Below are positions 7,817 to 16,567 of a DNA stretch of 64,000 nt, in pieces (the first letter of the stretch is position 1; the number at the start of each line of letters is the position of its first letter). A program made the position numbers and the translations under genes. This DNA is from JADGGV01 sp035715725 (GTDB lineage: Bacteria > Gemmatimonadota > Gemmatimonadetes > Longimicrobiales > RSA9): assembly GCA_035715725.1 (NCBI GenBank), contig DASTKT010000013.1:1-64000 (forward strand). Reading direction: 5' to 3'. Under the pieces are notes generated by a model. The model was not told the origin of the DNA. It did no database searches and saw only the letters and a list, made by a program, of their open reading frames with translations.

Positions 7817-8633
7817 AGCGCTCGTCCATGGCGCGCCGGAGCGAGGCGATGAAGCGCTGCGCCGCCTCGGGGCCGCCGCGGTCGATCGCGTCGATGACGG
7901 CGCTCCCGACCACGACTCCGTCGGCGACGCGGGCGACGGCGGCCGCCTGCTCCGGACTCGAGATCCCGAAGCCGACCGCGACCGGGACCGGCGTGAGCGC
8001 CCGGAGCGCCTCGACCTCGGCGGCCAGCTCGGGCGGCAGCGCGGCGCGGGCGCCGGTCACTCCCGTCCTCGAGATGTAGTACAGGAAGCCCTGCGCGCGG
8101 GCCGCGATCTCGCGGGCGCGGTCCGCCCCGGTGGTCGGCGCGAGCAGGCGGACGAGCGCGAGCGGCGCGCGCTCGAACGCCGCTTCCAGCTCCGGGTCGC
8201 TGCCGACGGGCAGGTCCGTCAGGAGCACGCCCTGCGCGCCGGCCTCGACCGCCGCGCCGAGGAACCGCTCGACGCCCATGGCCAGCACCGGATTCAGGTA
8301 GCTGAAGAGGACGACGGGCGTCGCGTGGCGGCGGCGGAACGCCGCGAGCTGCTCGAGGACCCAGGGGAGGCCGACGCCGTGCTCCAGCGCCCGCTGCGAG
8401 GCGCGCTGGATCGTCGGGCCGTCGGCCACCGGATCGCTGAAGGGGACGCCGAGCTCGATGATGTCCGCGCCCGCCTCGGCGAGCCCGTCCAGGAGGCCGG
8501 CCGTGGCGCCGGGATCGGGATAGCCCGCCGTGACGTAGGGGATGAGTGCCGTGTGGCCGCGCGCGCGCCACTCCGCGAAGGGAGCGGCGAGCGGATCGAC
8601 GTCAAACGAAGAAATCGGAAACGCGGATGCCAT
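7815..8633 (-). CDS. trpA: Tryptophan synthase alpha chain
   Basis: Cleaves indole-3-glycerol phosphate and passes indole to TrpB. 272 residues, normal length. The catalytic acids are Glu60 (ADIIELGVPFSDP) and Asp71 (ADGP). The LFSYLNPVL, YYISRTGVTG and VGFGISSPEQ phosphate-binding loops are present. The ATG at 8633 gives the expected short N-terminal lead and places the start 32 bases inside the end of the HD-GYP gene, so it is expressed from the same transcript. It is separated from trpB by two unrelated genes. Confidence 0.96.
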   Translation of the reverse strand: MASAFPISSFDVDPLAAPFAEWRARGHTALIPYVTAGYPDPGATAGLLDGLAEAGADIIELGVPFSDPVADGPTIQRASQRALEHGVGLPWVLEQLAAFRRRHATPVVLFSYLNPVLAMGVERFLGAAVEAGAQGVLLTDLPVGSDPELEAAFERAPLALVRLLAPTTGADRAREIAARAQGFLYYISRTGVTGARAALPPELAAEVEALRALTPVPVAVGFGISSPEQAAAVARVADGVVVGSAVIDAIDRGGPEAAQRFIASLRRAMDER

Positions 8634-10062
8634 ACTTGTCAGGGTCCGTCGTCTTGATGATGGACCGCATCGGCAGCCCGGTGGTCGGATTCTCCTCGGA
8701 GAGGTCGTGGACCTGCGGCTCCGCGAGCATGATACCCATGTAGTCGGTCACGATCTTCACGATCGGATGGTGCACGCGCGTGGGATCGGGGTTCGGCGCG
8801 ATGACGACCGCCATCTCGTGGGTGTCGAGGATGACGACCGTGCCGACCGGGTAGATCCCGGTGACGTTCATGAACGCCTTCACCAGCAATGGATCATAAC
8901 CGCGGGCGGGGTTGTCGCGCATCTCGCGGACGACCTCGTCGGGCGGCCAGGGGAGCGTGCGGTAGCTCCGCTTCGAGGTGGCCGCGTCGAAGCCGTCGGC
9001 CACGGCGACGATGCGGCTGAAGAGGCGCGGGACCCGGGCCCGCTTGTTCTTCGGGTACCCGGTCAGGTCCGTCTTCATGTGGTGCTCGTAGGCGATGAGC
9101 ATCGGCCGATACGGCACGTCGGTCATGCCGCGCATGTGGAAGAGCGCCAGCAACCCCTCGGTCGGGTGCTGCTGCATCAACCGCCACTCGTCGGGCGTGA
9201 GCTCGCCGGGCTTGTTGATGAGCTCGGCGGGGAGCCTCATCTTGCCGATGTCGTGGAAGAGCGCCGCCAGGCCGAGCTCGTAGAGCTGGGCCTTGGAGAG
9301 GCCGATCTTCTGCCCGATCACCACGCTGAAGATGCACACGTTCACCGAGTGGGTGAACGTGTACTCGTCGAAGTCGCGCAGCGTGGTCATGCCGATGATG
9401 GTCGTCTCGTTGTGCAGCACCTGGTCGACGATCCCCTGCACCGCGCGCTTGACCCGCCGCAGATTCACCGCGCGCCCGAGCCGGATGTCGGTGAGCACGT
9501 CCTTGGCCACCGCGACCGACTGGAAGTAGGTGCGCTTGGCGACCTCCTTCGAGACGTCGTCGGATTCGATCGGCTCGCGGCTGGGATCCCACTTGCGGGC
9601 GACGGCGACCTGGATGTGCGGGACGCCGGCCACCGACAGGCGGTCGGCGAAGCGCTCGAACGGGTCCGTCGTGTTCGGCGGCTCCTGGAGGAGCTGCGCG
9701 ATGAGGCGGGCCCATTCGTCGCGCGCGACCTCGGCGGCCGCCTCGATCGAGCCGACGTGGTGCCGCGCGAGCAGCCCGGCGACGACCGAGAACGCCGTGA
9801 AGTCCGAGAGCTGGACGCGCAGCCGGGCGTCGTTCAGGAAGAGGAAGTCCCCGACCTGCCGCAGCTCGAGCGCGCCCTCCCGCTCGACGATCCGCCGCAC
9901 GACGCGCTGCAGCTCCTCGAGCGCGTTCTGCACGGCGGTGTTTTCCATCGGATAGAGCTTGAGCGCCTGCGCCACGACGTAGAGCGCCGTGACGAAGCTG
10001 CGGCCGAGCGGCTGGAGGACGCTCTCGCTCTGGAGCAGCGAGCCGGGCGTATCGGGGCTCAT
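8602..10062 (-). CDS. HD-GYP-domain phosphodiesterase-like protein
   Basis: 486 residues. The N-terminal about 210 residues resemble no domain I recognise. An HD-GYP domain follows (about 215-420): HSVNVCIF, FHDIGK, LINKPGELTPDEW, a QHP His, YEHHMKTDLTGYP (the GYP element) and RIVAVADGFDA. All expected metal ligands appear present, so cyclic-di-GMP hydrolysis is plausible but unproven. A C-terminal about 75-residue tail resembles the beta-rich segment seen after some HD-GYP domains. The ATG overlaps the HEAT gene stop (ATGA) and its 3' end overlaps trpA by 32 bases. Confidence 0.88.
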   Translation of the reverse strand: MSPDTPGSLLQSESVLQPLGRSFVTALYVVAQALKLYPMENTAVQNALEELQRVVRRIVEREGALELRQVGDFLFLNDARLRVQLSDFTAFSVVAGLLARHHVGSIEAAAEVARDEWARLIAQLLQEPPNTTDPFERFADRLSVAGVPHIQVAVARKWDPSREPIESDDVSKEVAKRTYFQSVAVAKDVLTDIRLGRAVNLRRVKRAVQGIVDQVLHNETTIIGMTTLRDFDEYTFTHSVNVCIFSVVIGQKIGLSKAQLYELGLAALFHDIGKMRLPAELINKPGELTPDEWRLMQQHPTEGLLALFHMRGMTDVPYRPMLIAYEHHMKTDLTGYPKNKRARVPRLFSRIVAVADGFDAATSKRSYRTLPWPPDEVVREMRDNPARGYDPLLVKAFMNVTGIYPVGTVVILDTHEMAVVIAPNPDPTRVHHPIVKIVTDYMGIMLAEPQVHDLSEENPTTGLPMRSIIKTTDPDKYGIRVSDFFV

Positions 10063-11783
10063 GCCGCGGACTCCTTGCGGAGCGCGCGGCTGACGGCGTT
10101 GCGGACGAGCGGGTTCTGCTCGGCGCGGGCGCGCTCGAGACTCGAGCGCGCGGCGGGCGTGCCGACGTGTCCCAGCGCCATGGCGGCACAGGCGCGCAGC
10201 TCCGGCGGCTTGTGCCGGCGGAGCAGGTCCTTGCCGTTCAGCAGGTCGTCGAGGAGCGAGACGCTCTCCGGCGTGGCCACGGCGCCGTACGCCTCGAAGA
10301 ACGCGATCTTCTCCGTCAGGTCCGCATCCCGGATCCCCTTGCCGAGGATCGCCTGCTCGAGGCGGGCGCGCGCCGGCACGTAGCGGAGCTTGGCGATCCC
10401 CCGCGCCGCGGCGACGCGGACCTCCCGCGCGCCGTCGTCGAGTCCGCGGAGCAGCGCCTCGAGCGCGGTGCCCGAATGAATGGCGACGAGCGCTTCGACG
10501 GCCGCGAGGCGGATGGCGGGCTCGGGCCGCGCGAGCAGGGCGGCGACCGGCGCCGCCGCGCCGGCGACGGCGAGCCGCCCGATCAGCCGGGCGGCGCCCT
10601 CCACCACGAGCGGCTCCTCGAGCGAGAGCAGCTCGATCACCGCATCCTGGTTCTCGCGGCCGATCCCTTCCACCGCCCGCTCCAGGCGGTTCTGCAGCGT
10701 CGAGGCATCCGTGTTGGCGGCCGTGCGGATCAGGATCGGCAGCGCCCGCGGGCCGAGGTGGCTGAGGAAGACGCCCAGCTCCTCGCCGTCGGGGTCGAGG
10801 ATCGAATTCTCCAGCGCGACGATGAGCTGCTCGACGACGCCCGGGTCGCTCAGCTCGTCGAAGATCCGCTGCACGTCGGCCGCGGCCTCCGCGTCGAGGC
10901 CGCCGGGGCGGTCGCCGGCGGCGAGCAGCTCGGAGAGGATCGTGGAGGCGGTGGCGAAGTCGCCGAGGGCGAGGAAGCTGGGCGTGAGCTGGCGCAGGAT
11001 CGCGACGATCTCGCGCTGGCGCTCCGGCACCGGATCCTCGATGCGGTCGAAGAGCGCGTTCAGCACGTCCGTCTTCATGTCCCGGGCGAGCTCGAGCTCG
11101 ACCTCCTTGCGCAGCGCGTCCAGCTCGGCGTCGCCCAGGAAGTAGAGCGTCTCGGCGAACCCCGGCATGACGATGTCGGGCCGCTGCTCGGAGGGGCGGG
11201 CCGGCTCGCCGTCCACGCCGGACGCGTCCGCCAGGACACGGTCCAGGTCGATGGCGCCGAAGCGCGGCTCCGTCGGCTGCTCGGGCAGATCGAGCTCGTC
11301 GCCGAGCACGTCGACGTAGCTGTACTGGAAGCCCGTGAACTGCTGCTCCCAGAGCAGGGTGACGAGGTCGTCGCCGGACTGGTCCCGCTGCCGGGCGCCG
11401 GTCAGCACCTCGAGGAAGACCGGCAGCTCGTCCTCGAAGCCGGGGAGGAACGCGAAGTAGCGGATGCCGTCCTTGTAGAAGAAGAACGGCAGGCTGTCGC
11501 GGCCTTCGCCGATCGTGAAGACTTGCTCCTTCCAGTGGAAGCCCGCCTCGTCCACCGAGATGCTCAGCGACGACGTGTGGTCCCAGAGACCGGCGAACGC
11601 CGCCTGCAGCTGCGAGAGGAAGTTCAGGTAGGCCGGATTCGTCGCGTGGTACAGCCGCCGCGAGCGCAGCGTCTTGTCGAGGAGGAGGAAGAGGTCGGCC
11701 ACCAGGGCGGGGGCGACGTCGTCCTCCACCTCGAACGACGGCGAGGAGGTCAGCGGGCTGTGCGAGCTCTCGAGCGGTGTCAC
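10059..11783 (-). CDS. HEAT-repeat protein partner of the HD-GYP protein
   Basis: 574 residues. The first about 190 residues form an alpha/beta-looking domain with aromatic stretches (FFFYKDGIRYFAFLPGFEDELP). From about 230 onward there are helical repeats, with HEAT-like units such as LIGRLAVAGAAAPVAALLARPEPAIRLAAVEALVAI in the C-terminal half. No catalytic motif is visible, so a scaffold or binding role is likely. The start follows trpB by 27 bases and the end overlaps the HD-GYP start by 4 bases, so the pair is probably made in fixed ratio. No named family is recognised for the N-terminal part. Confidence 0.82.
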   Translation of the reverse strand: MTPLESSHSPLTSSPSFEVEDDVAPALVADLFLLLDKTLRSRRLYHATNPAYLNFLSQLQAAFAGLWDHTSSLSISVDEAGFHWKEQVFTIGEGRDSLPFFFYKDGIRYFAFLPGFEDELPVFLEVLTGARQRDQSGDDLVTLLWEQQFTGFQYSYVDVLGDELDLPEQPTEPRFGAIDLDRVLADASGVDGEPARPSEQRPDIVMPGFAETLYFLGDAELDALRKEVELELARDMKTDVLNALFDRIEDPVPERQREIVAILRQLTPSFLALGDFATASTILSELLAAGDRPGGLDAEAAADVQRIFDELSDPGVVEQLIVALENSILDPDGEELGVFLSHLGPRALPILIRTAANTDASTLQNRLERAVEGIGRENQDAVIELLSLEEPLVVEGAARLIGRLAVAGAAAPVAALLARPEPAIRLAAVEALVAIHSGTALEALLRGLDDGAREVRVAAARGIAKLRYVPARARLEQAILGKGIRDADLTEKIAFFEAYGAVATPESVSLLDDLLNGKDLLRRHKPPELRACAAMALGHVGTPAARSSLERARAEQNPLVRNAVSRALRKESAA

Positions 11784-11810
11784 GATCTACCCGAAATCCA
11801 TGGGGCGCCG

Positions 11811-13023
<1,213 letters not shown>

Positions 13024-13031
<8 letters not shown>

Positions 13032-13680
13032 CCCGATTCGAAGTATCGGCAGCATGCGCGGCCGCCACGAAGGCGGCGATCGCCACGGGGGACTTGCGGC
13101 CCGGTGCGCTCTCGACGCCGGAGCTGACGTCGACGACGTCCGGGCGGAGCGCGGCGGCGGCGCGGGCGACGTTCGCGGGGTCGAGGCCGCCGGCGAGCAC
13201 GATGCGCGTGCGGGCATCGATGGCGCGCCGCGCCTCGGCGAGGGCGTCCCAGGGCGCCCGCGCACCCGTGCCGCCGACGGCGCCGGCCCGCCAGCCGTCG
13301 AGGAGGAGCGCGTCCGCCGCGGCGTAGCCGGCGGCGAGCGCCGCCAGCTCGGCGGCCGTCCGCGGCCGGACCGCCTTCCAGACGGCGACGCCCGTCTCCC
13401 GCCGGAGCGCCTCGACCTGGTCGGCCGGCTCGGCGCCGTGGAGTTGGACCGCATGCAAGGTGAGCGCGCGAACCAGCGCGGCGACGTGCGCCGGCGCCGC
13501 ATCCACGAACACGCCGACGCGCCGGAGGTTCCCCGCCGCCGCGAAGATGGCGGCCGCGTGACCGGCGTCCTGGGAGCGCGAGAAGCCCGGGGAGAGGATG
13601 ACGCCGAGGTAGTCCGCGCCGGCGGCCGCCGCGGCGCGGGCGTCCTCCGCGCGGCACACGCCGCAGATCTTCACTTCCAT
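13024..13680 (-). CDS. trpF: Phosphoribosylanthranilate isomerase
   Basis: Amadori rearrangement step of tryptophan synthesis. 218 residues. The N-terminal VKICGVCRAEDA carries the catalytic Cys; LHAVQLHGAE, LLLDGW (Asp) and LAGGLDPANV, DVSSGVE follow in family order. It overlaps trpC by 10 bases and trpB by up to 8 bases. It is Ala-rich (for example RAAAAAGADY), as the neighbours are, reflecting base composition. Confidence 0.95.
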
Positions 13681-14492
13681 GACGACAGCGCGTCCGCCGC
13701 GTCACCGCCCCGACGCGCACCGCGGGGGCGCGTGGCGAGCGCCCGCGCCGCGGCCTCGATGTCGGCGGCGCGCATGAGCGACTCGCCGACGAGCACGGCG
13801 TCCACCCCGGCCGCGGCGAGGCGGTCCACATCCGCGGGACTCCGGATCCCGCTCTCCGCCACCAGCACGGCCGCCGCGGGAAGCGAGCCGGCCAGCGCGA
13901 GCGTAACGCCCAGGTCCGTCCGGAACGTGTCCAGGTCCCGGTTGTTCACCCCCACCACCGTCGCGCCGGCGCCGAGCGCGCGCTCCAGCTCCGCCGCGTC
14001 GTGAACCTCCACCAGCACGCCCAGGCCGAGCCCGCGCGCCAGCGAGTGCAGCCCGCGCAGCCGCGCATCGTCCAGGATCCGGACGATCAGCAGCACCGCG
14101 TCGGCGCCCGCCGCCCGCGCCTCCCAGACCTGCGCCTCGTCCACCACGAAATCCTTCCGCAGGATCGGCAGCGCCACCGCCGCGCGCGCCGTCGCCAGAT
14201 CCTCCAGCGAGCCGCCGAAATACTCGCGGTCGGTGAGCACGCTCAGCGCCGCGGCGCCCGCCGCCGCGTACGACCGCGCCACATCGGCGACCGCCAGCTC
14301 CGGGCGGATCGGCCCCGCCGACGGGGAGCGCCGCTTGATCTCCGCGATCACCCCGACGTACGGCCCCGCGCGCAGCGCCGCCTCGAACGGCCGGGGGGCC
14401 GGCGCGGCCTCCGCCGCGGCACGCAGCGCGGCCCGCCGCGGCGCCAGCGCCGCCACCTCCTCCCGCTTGGTGGCGACGATGCGCGCCAGCAT
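13671..14492 (-). CDS. trpC: Indole-3-glycerol phosphate synthase
   Basis: Decarboxylating ring closure that forms indole-glycerol phosphate. 273 residues, monofunctional (TrpF is separate). Catalytic motifs: IAEIKRRSPSAG (Lys), LRKDFVVDE (Lys/Asp), VGVNNRDLDTF and AESGIRSPADV. The ATG giving MLARIVATKREEV is the standard N-terminus. It is the first gene of the trpC-trpF-trpB-HEAT-HDGYP-trpA unit and lies 81 bases from the divergent lexA start, so it may share the lexA operator region. Confidence 0.96.
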   Translation of the reverse strand: MLARIVATKREEVAALAPRRAALRAAAEAAPAPRPFEAALRAGPYVGVIAEIKRRSPSAGPIRPELAVADVARSYAAAGAAALSVLTDREYFGGSLEDLATARAAVALPILRKDFVVDEAQVWEARAAGADAVLLIVRILDDARLRGLHSLARGLGLGVLVEVHDAAELERALGAGATVVGVNNRDLDTFRTDLGVTLALAGSLPAAAVLVAESGIRSPADVDRLAAAGVDAVLVGESLMRAADIEAAARALATRPRGARRGGDAADALSSWK

Positions 14493-14504
14493 GCCAGACA
14501 ACCC

Positions 14505-14533
14505 TTGCACTTCGGTTCTCTTTCGGGTAAGTT
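14505..14533 (+). promoter_or_regulatory. lexA promoter
   Basis: TTGCAC (14505-14510), a 17-base spacer, then TAAGTT (14528-14533), 41 bases before the lexA ATG. This is a good sigma-70-type match for so G+C-rich a genome. The spacer and the bases just downstream of -10 carry the two copies of the candidate operator, a placement suited to repression. Confidence 0.6.
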
Positions 14534-14553
14534 GGGTTTCGGTGGACTTTCGG
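14511..14553 (+). promoter_or_regulatory. Candidate LexA operator: duplicated TTCGGTnnnCTTTCGG
   Basis: TTCGGTTCTCTTTCGG (14511-14526) and TTCGGTGGACTTTCGG (14538-14553) share 13 of 16 positions and start 27 bases apart. Each copy is itself a direct TTCGG repeat with an 11-base period, reminiscent in spacing of the alphaproteobacterial GTTC-N7-GTTC LexA box. One copy lies in the promoter spacer, the other just beyond -10. Binding by LexA is inference from position only; it could instead serve the divergent trpC. Confidence 0.4.
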
Positions 14554-14573
14554 AAACTCGGGCCCCGGACGGG

Positions 14574-15188
14574 ATGAGCGGTATGCCTCTGACGAAGCGA
14601 CAGAAGGAGATCCTGGACTTCCTGCATGCGTTCGTGGAGGAGCACGGCTACGCGCCGAGCTTCGAGGAGATCGCACGCCAGTTCAATTACTCCTCGCTCG
14701 CGACCGTGCACGAGCACCTCGAGAATCTGCGGGGGAAGGGGTACATCCGAAAGGGCTACAACGCGAGCCGGTCGATCGAGTTGGTGCCGACGGGGCTGCA
14801 CGTCGCGGCGATGGAGCTGCCGCTGCTGGGGAACGTGGCGGCGGGCGTGCCGATCGAGGCGGTGCAGGACCAGGAGACGATCGCGGTGCCGGAGGACTTC
14901 CTGTCGCGCGGCGGCGAGCACTACGTGCTGCGCGTGAAGGGAGACTCGATGATCGATGAGCAGATCCGGGATGGCGACTACATCATCGTGAACTCGCGGA
15001 GCACGGCGACGAACGGCGAGATGGTGGTGGCGCTGGTGTCCGGGGACTCGGCGACCGTGAAGAAGTACTACCGCGAGGGCGGGCAGATCCGGCTGCAGCC
15101 GGCGAACCCGACCATGAGGCCGCTCTACTACCGAGCCGAGGAAGTGGCGGTCCAGGGGATCGTCATCGGCGTGATCCGGAGGTACTGA
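14574..15188 (+). CDS. lexA: LexA SOS repressor
   Basis: 204 residues. N-terminal winged helix (about 1-70: PLTKRQKEILDFLHAFVEEHGYAPSF as two shorter parts, then an FNYSSLATVHEHLENL recognition region). The C-terminal S24 self-cleaving domain has the cleavage pair Ala90-Gly91 (NVAAGVP), nucleophile Ser125 (GDSM) and base Lys163 (ATVKK), so RecA-stimulated autocleavage should work. The recognition-helix residues differ from the Proteobacterial type, consistent with an unusual operator. ATG at 14574 or 14583; the first is used. Followed by an overlapping 42-codon ORF. Confidence 0.95.
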   Translation: MSGMPLTKRQKEILDFLHAFVEEHGYAPSFEEIARQFNYSSLATVHEHLENLRGKGYIRKGYNASRSIELVPTGLHVAAMELPLLGNVAAGVPIEAVQDQETIAVPEDFLSRGGEHYVLRVKGDSMIDEQIRDGDYIIVNSRSTATNGEMVVALVSGDSATVKKYYREGGQIRLQPANPTMRPLYYRAEEVAVQGIVIGVIRRY

Positions 15189-15316
15189 TGCGCGGAAAGC
15201 AGACGTTCGTGGTGGGGCGTCGGACCCGGAAGCACACGACGCTGGTGGTGCTGCGCTGTGGGCCGTCGCCGATCCTCGGCCCGTGGACGCTGAAGGCGCT
15301 GGTCTCGGCGAACTGA
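15188..15316 (+). CDS. Small basic ORF overlapping the lexA stop
   Basis: A 42-residue ORF whose ATG overlaps the lexA TGA (TGATG), the arrangement expected for translational re-initiation. The product starts MRGKQTFVVGRRTRKHTTLV, is strongly basic in the first half and hydrophobic later (LVVLRCG, ILGPWTLKALVSAN). It ends 57 bases before trpD's stop on the other strand, just before a hairpin. No family is recognised. It could be a chance ORF, but the overlap and position favour translation. Confidence 0.4.
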   Translation: MRGKQTFVVGRRTRKHTTLVVLRCGPSPILGPWTLKALVSAN

Positions 15317-15330
15317 GCCGGACGAGCGCC

Positions 15331-15365
15331 GGGACCGCCGGTCGGTAGTCGCGGCCGGCGGTCCC
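15331..15365. terminator. Hairpin between lexA unit and trpD
   Basis: An 11-bp perfect stem (15331-15341 with 15355-15365) with a 13-base loop lies between the converging small ORF and trpD. No U-tract on either side, so strength is uncertain; position suggests a shared terminator. Confidence 0.5.
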
Positions 15366-15373
15366 CCCCGGCA

Positions 15374-16438
15374 TCAGGCGGCGCCCGCCGCCTCGCGGGA
15401 GGCGGCACGCAGCCGCTCGAGAGCCGCCTTCCCTGCCCCGGCATCCAACGCCCGCTCCGCCTCCGCTACGCCATCCTCCAACGAGTCGCTCAACCCGGCC
15501 AGGTAGATCGCGGCGCCCGCGTTCAGCGTGACCGCGCGACGGGGGACGCCGCCGAGCTCTCCGGCGAGGATGGCGGCGATGATCTGTGCATTCTCGGCCG
15601 GGTCGCCGCCGCTGAGCTCGTCGGGGGCGGCCGGCCCCCAGCCGAGGGAGGCGGGTTCGAGGCGGAACGGAGTGATCTGGCCGTCCTTCAGCTCGAAGCC
15701 GTCGGTGCCGCCGAGGGGGCTGAGCTCGTCCATGCCGGGCTCGCCGTGGACGACGAGGGCGCGCTCGTGGCCGAGGGCGTGGAGCGCTCCGGCGACGAGG
15801 GCGAGCGAGGCGGGGTGCGCGACGCCGAAGACCTGGCGGCGCGCGCCGGCCGGGTTCGTGAGCGGCCCGAGCAGGTTCATGATGGTCGGCACGCCGAGTT
15901 CGCGGCGCACGGGGCCGACGTGGCGGATGGCCGGGTGCAGGAGCGGCGCGAACATGAAGACGATGCCGGCGCGGTCGAGGACGTGGGCCATCGCCTCCGG
16001 CGTGAGCTCGATCGGGACGCCGAGAGCGTCGAGGACGTCGGCGCTGCCGCAGCGGGAGGTGAAGGAGCGGTTGCCGTGCTTCGCGATGCGGACGCCGGCG
16101 CCGGCGGCGACGAGGGCGGCCGCGGTCGAGATGTTGAAGGTGGTGAGCGCACCGCCGCCGGTGCCGCAGGTATCGACGAGGGTGGCATCGGGGGGTACCG
16201 GCACCGGGATCATGGCGCGGCGCATCGCGCGCACGCCGCCGGCGACCTCCTCGGGCGTCTCGCCCTTGACGCGCAGTGCGACGAGGAGCGCGGCCGTGAG
16301 CACGGGCGTGGCGCGGCCTTCCATGATGCAGGTGAAGGCGGCCTCGGCCTCGTCGATGGAGAGGTCGTGGCGGGCGGCGGCGCGAGCGACGAGGGCGCCG
16401 AGCGCCGCGGCGTCGAGCTCGGGCTCTGCTGCGGACAT
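15374..16438 (-). CDS. trpD: Anthranilate phosphoribosyltransferase
   Basis: Transfers phosphoribose from PRPP to anthranilate. 354 residues. Motifs: VDTCGTGGG (PRPP loop), NISTA, KHGNRS, PTIMNLLGPLTNPA and VVHGEPGMDELSP. The ATG at 16438 has GGAG nine bases upstream; an in-frame GTG at 16453 is less likely. It stands alone: the trpC unit is on the same strand but separated by the opposite-strand lexA, and trpE/trpG are not in the window. Confidence 0.95.
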   Translation of the reverse strand: MSAAEPELDAAALGALVARAAARHDLSIDEAEAAFTCIMEGRATPVLTAALLVALRVKGETPEEVAGGVRAMRRAMIPVPVPPDATLVDTCGTGGGALTTFNISTAAALVAAGAGVRIAKHGNRSFTSRCGSADVLDALGVPIELTPEAMAHVLDRAGIVFMFAPLLHPAIRHVGPVRRELGVPTIMNLLGPLTNPAGARRQVFGVAHPASLALVAGALHALGHERALVVHGEPGMDELSPLGGTDGFELKDGQITPFRLEPASLGWGPAAPDELSGGDPAENAQIIAAILAGELGGVPRRAVTLNAGAAIYLAGLSDSLEDGVAEAERALDAGAGKAALERLRAASREAAGAA

Positions 16439-16505
16439 TGCGACGGGCTCCACTGCGGAGGTGAAGGGCGGAAGTTATGGGTGGGGGCGAGGATGTGTCA
16501 ACGGA

Positions 16506-16546
16506 GCGCGCGGGTCCCGTGGGCTGTCGCCCCGGGACCCGCGCGC
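16506..16546 (-). terminator. Terminator of the M1 peptidase gene
   Basis: A perfect 13-bp stem (16506-16518 with 16534-16546) and 15-base loop, 21 bases after the peptidase stop on the minus strand and upstream of trpD. The stem is very GC-rich; downstream there is no long T-run. Confidence 0.6.
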
Positions 16547-16567
16547 ATCAGAACGACGGCCGCGGCG

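Noticed and set aside
8542..10383. Long plus-strand open frame antisense to the HD-GYP gene
   Set aside because: GC-rich genomes give long antisense frames; composition is His/Arg/Asp/Glu-rich without motifs, while the minus strand has clear HD-GYP residues.
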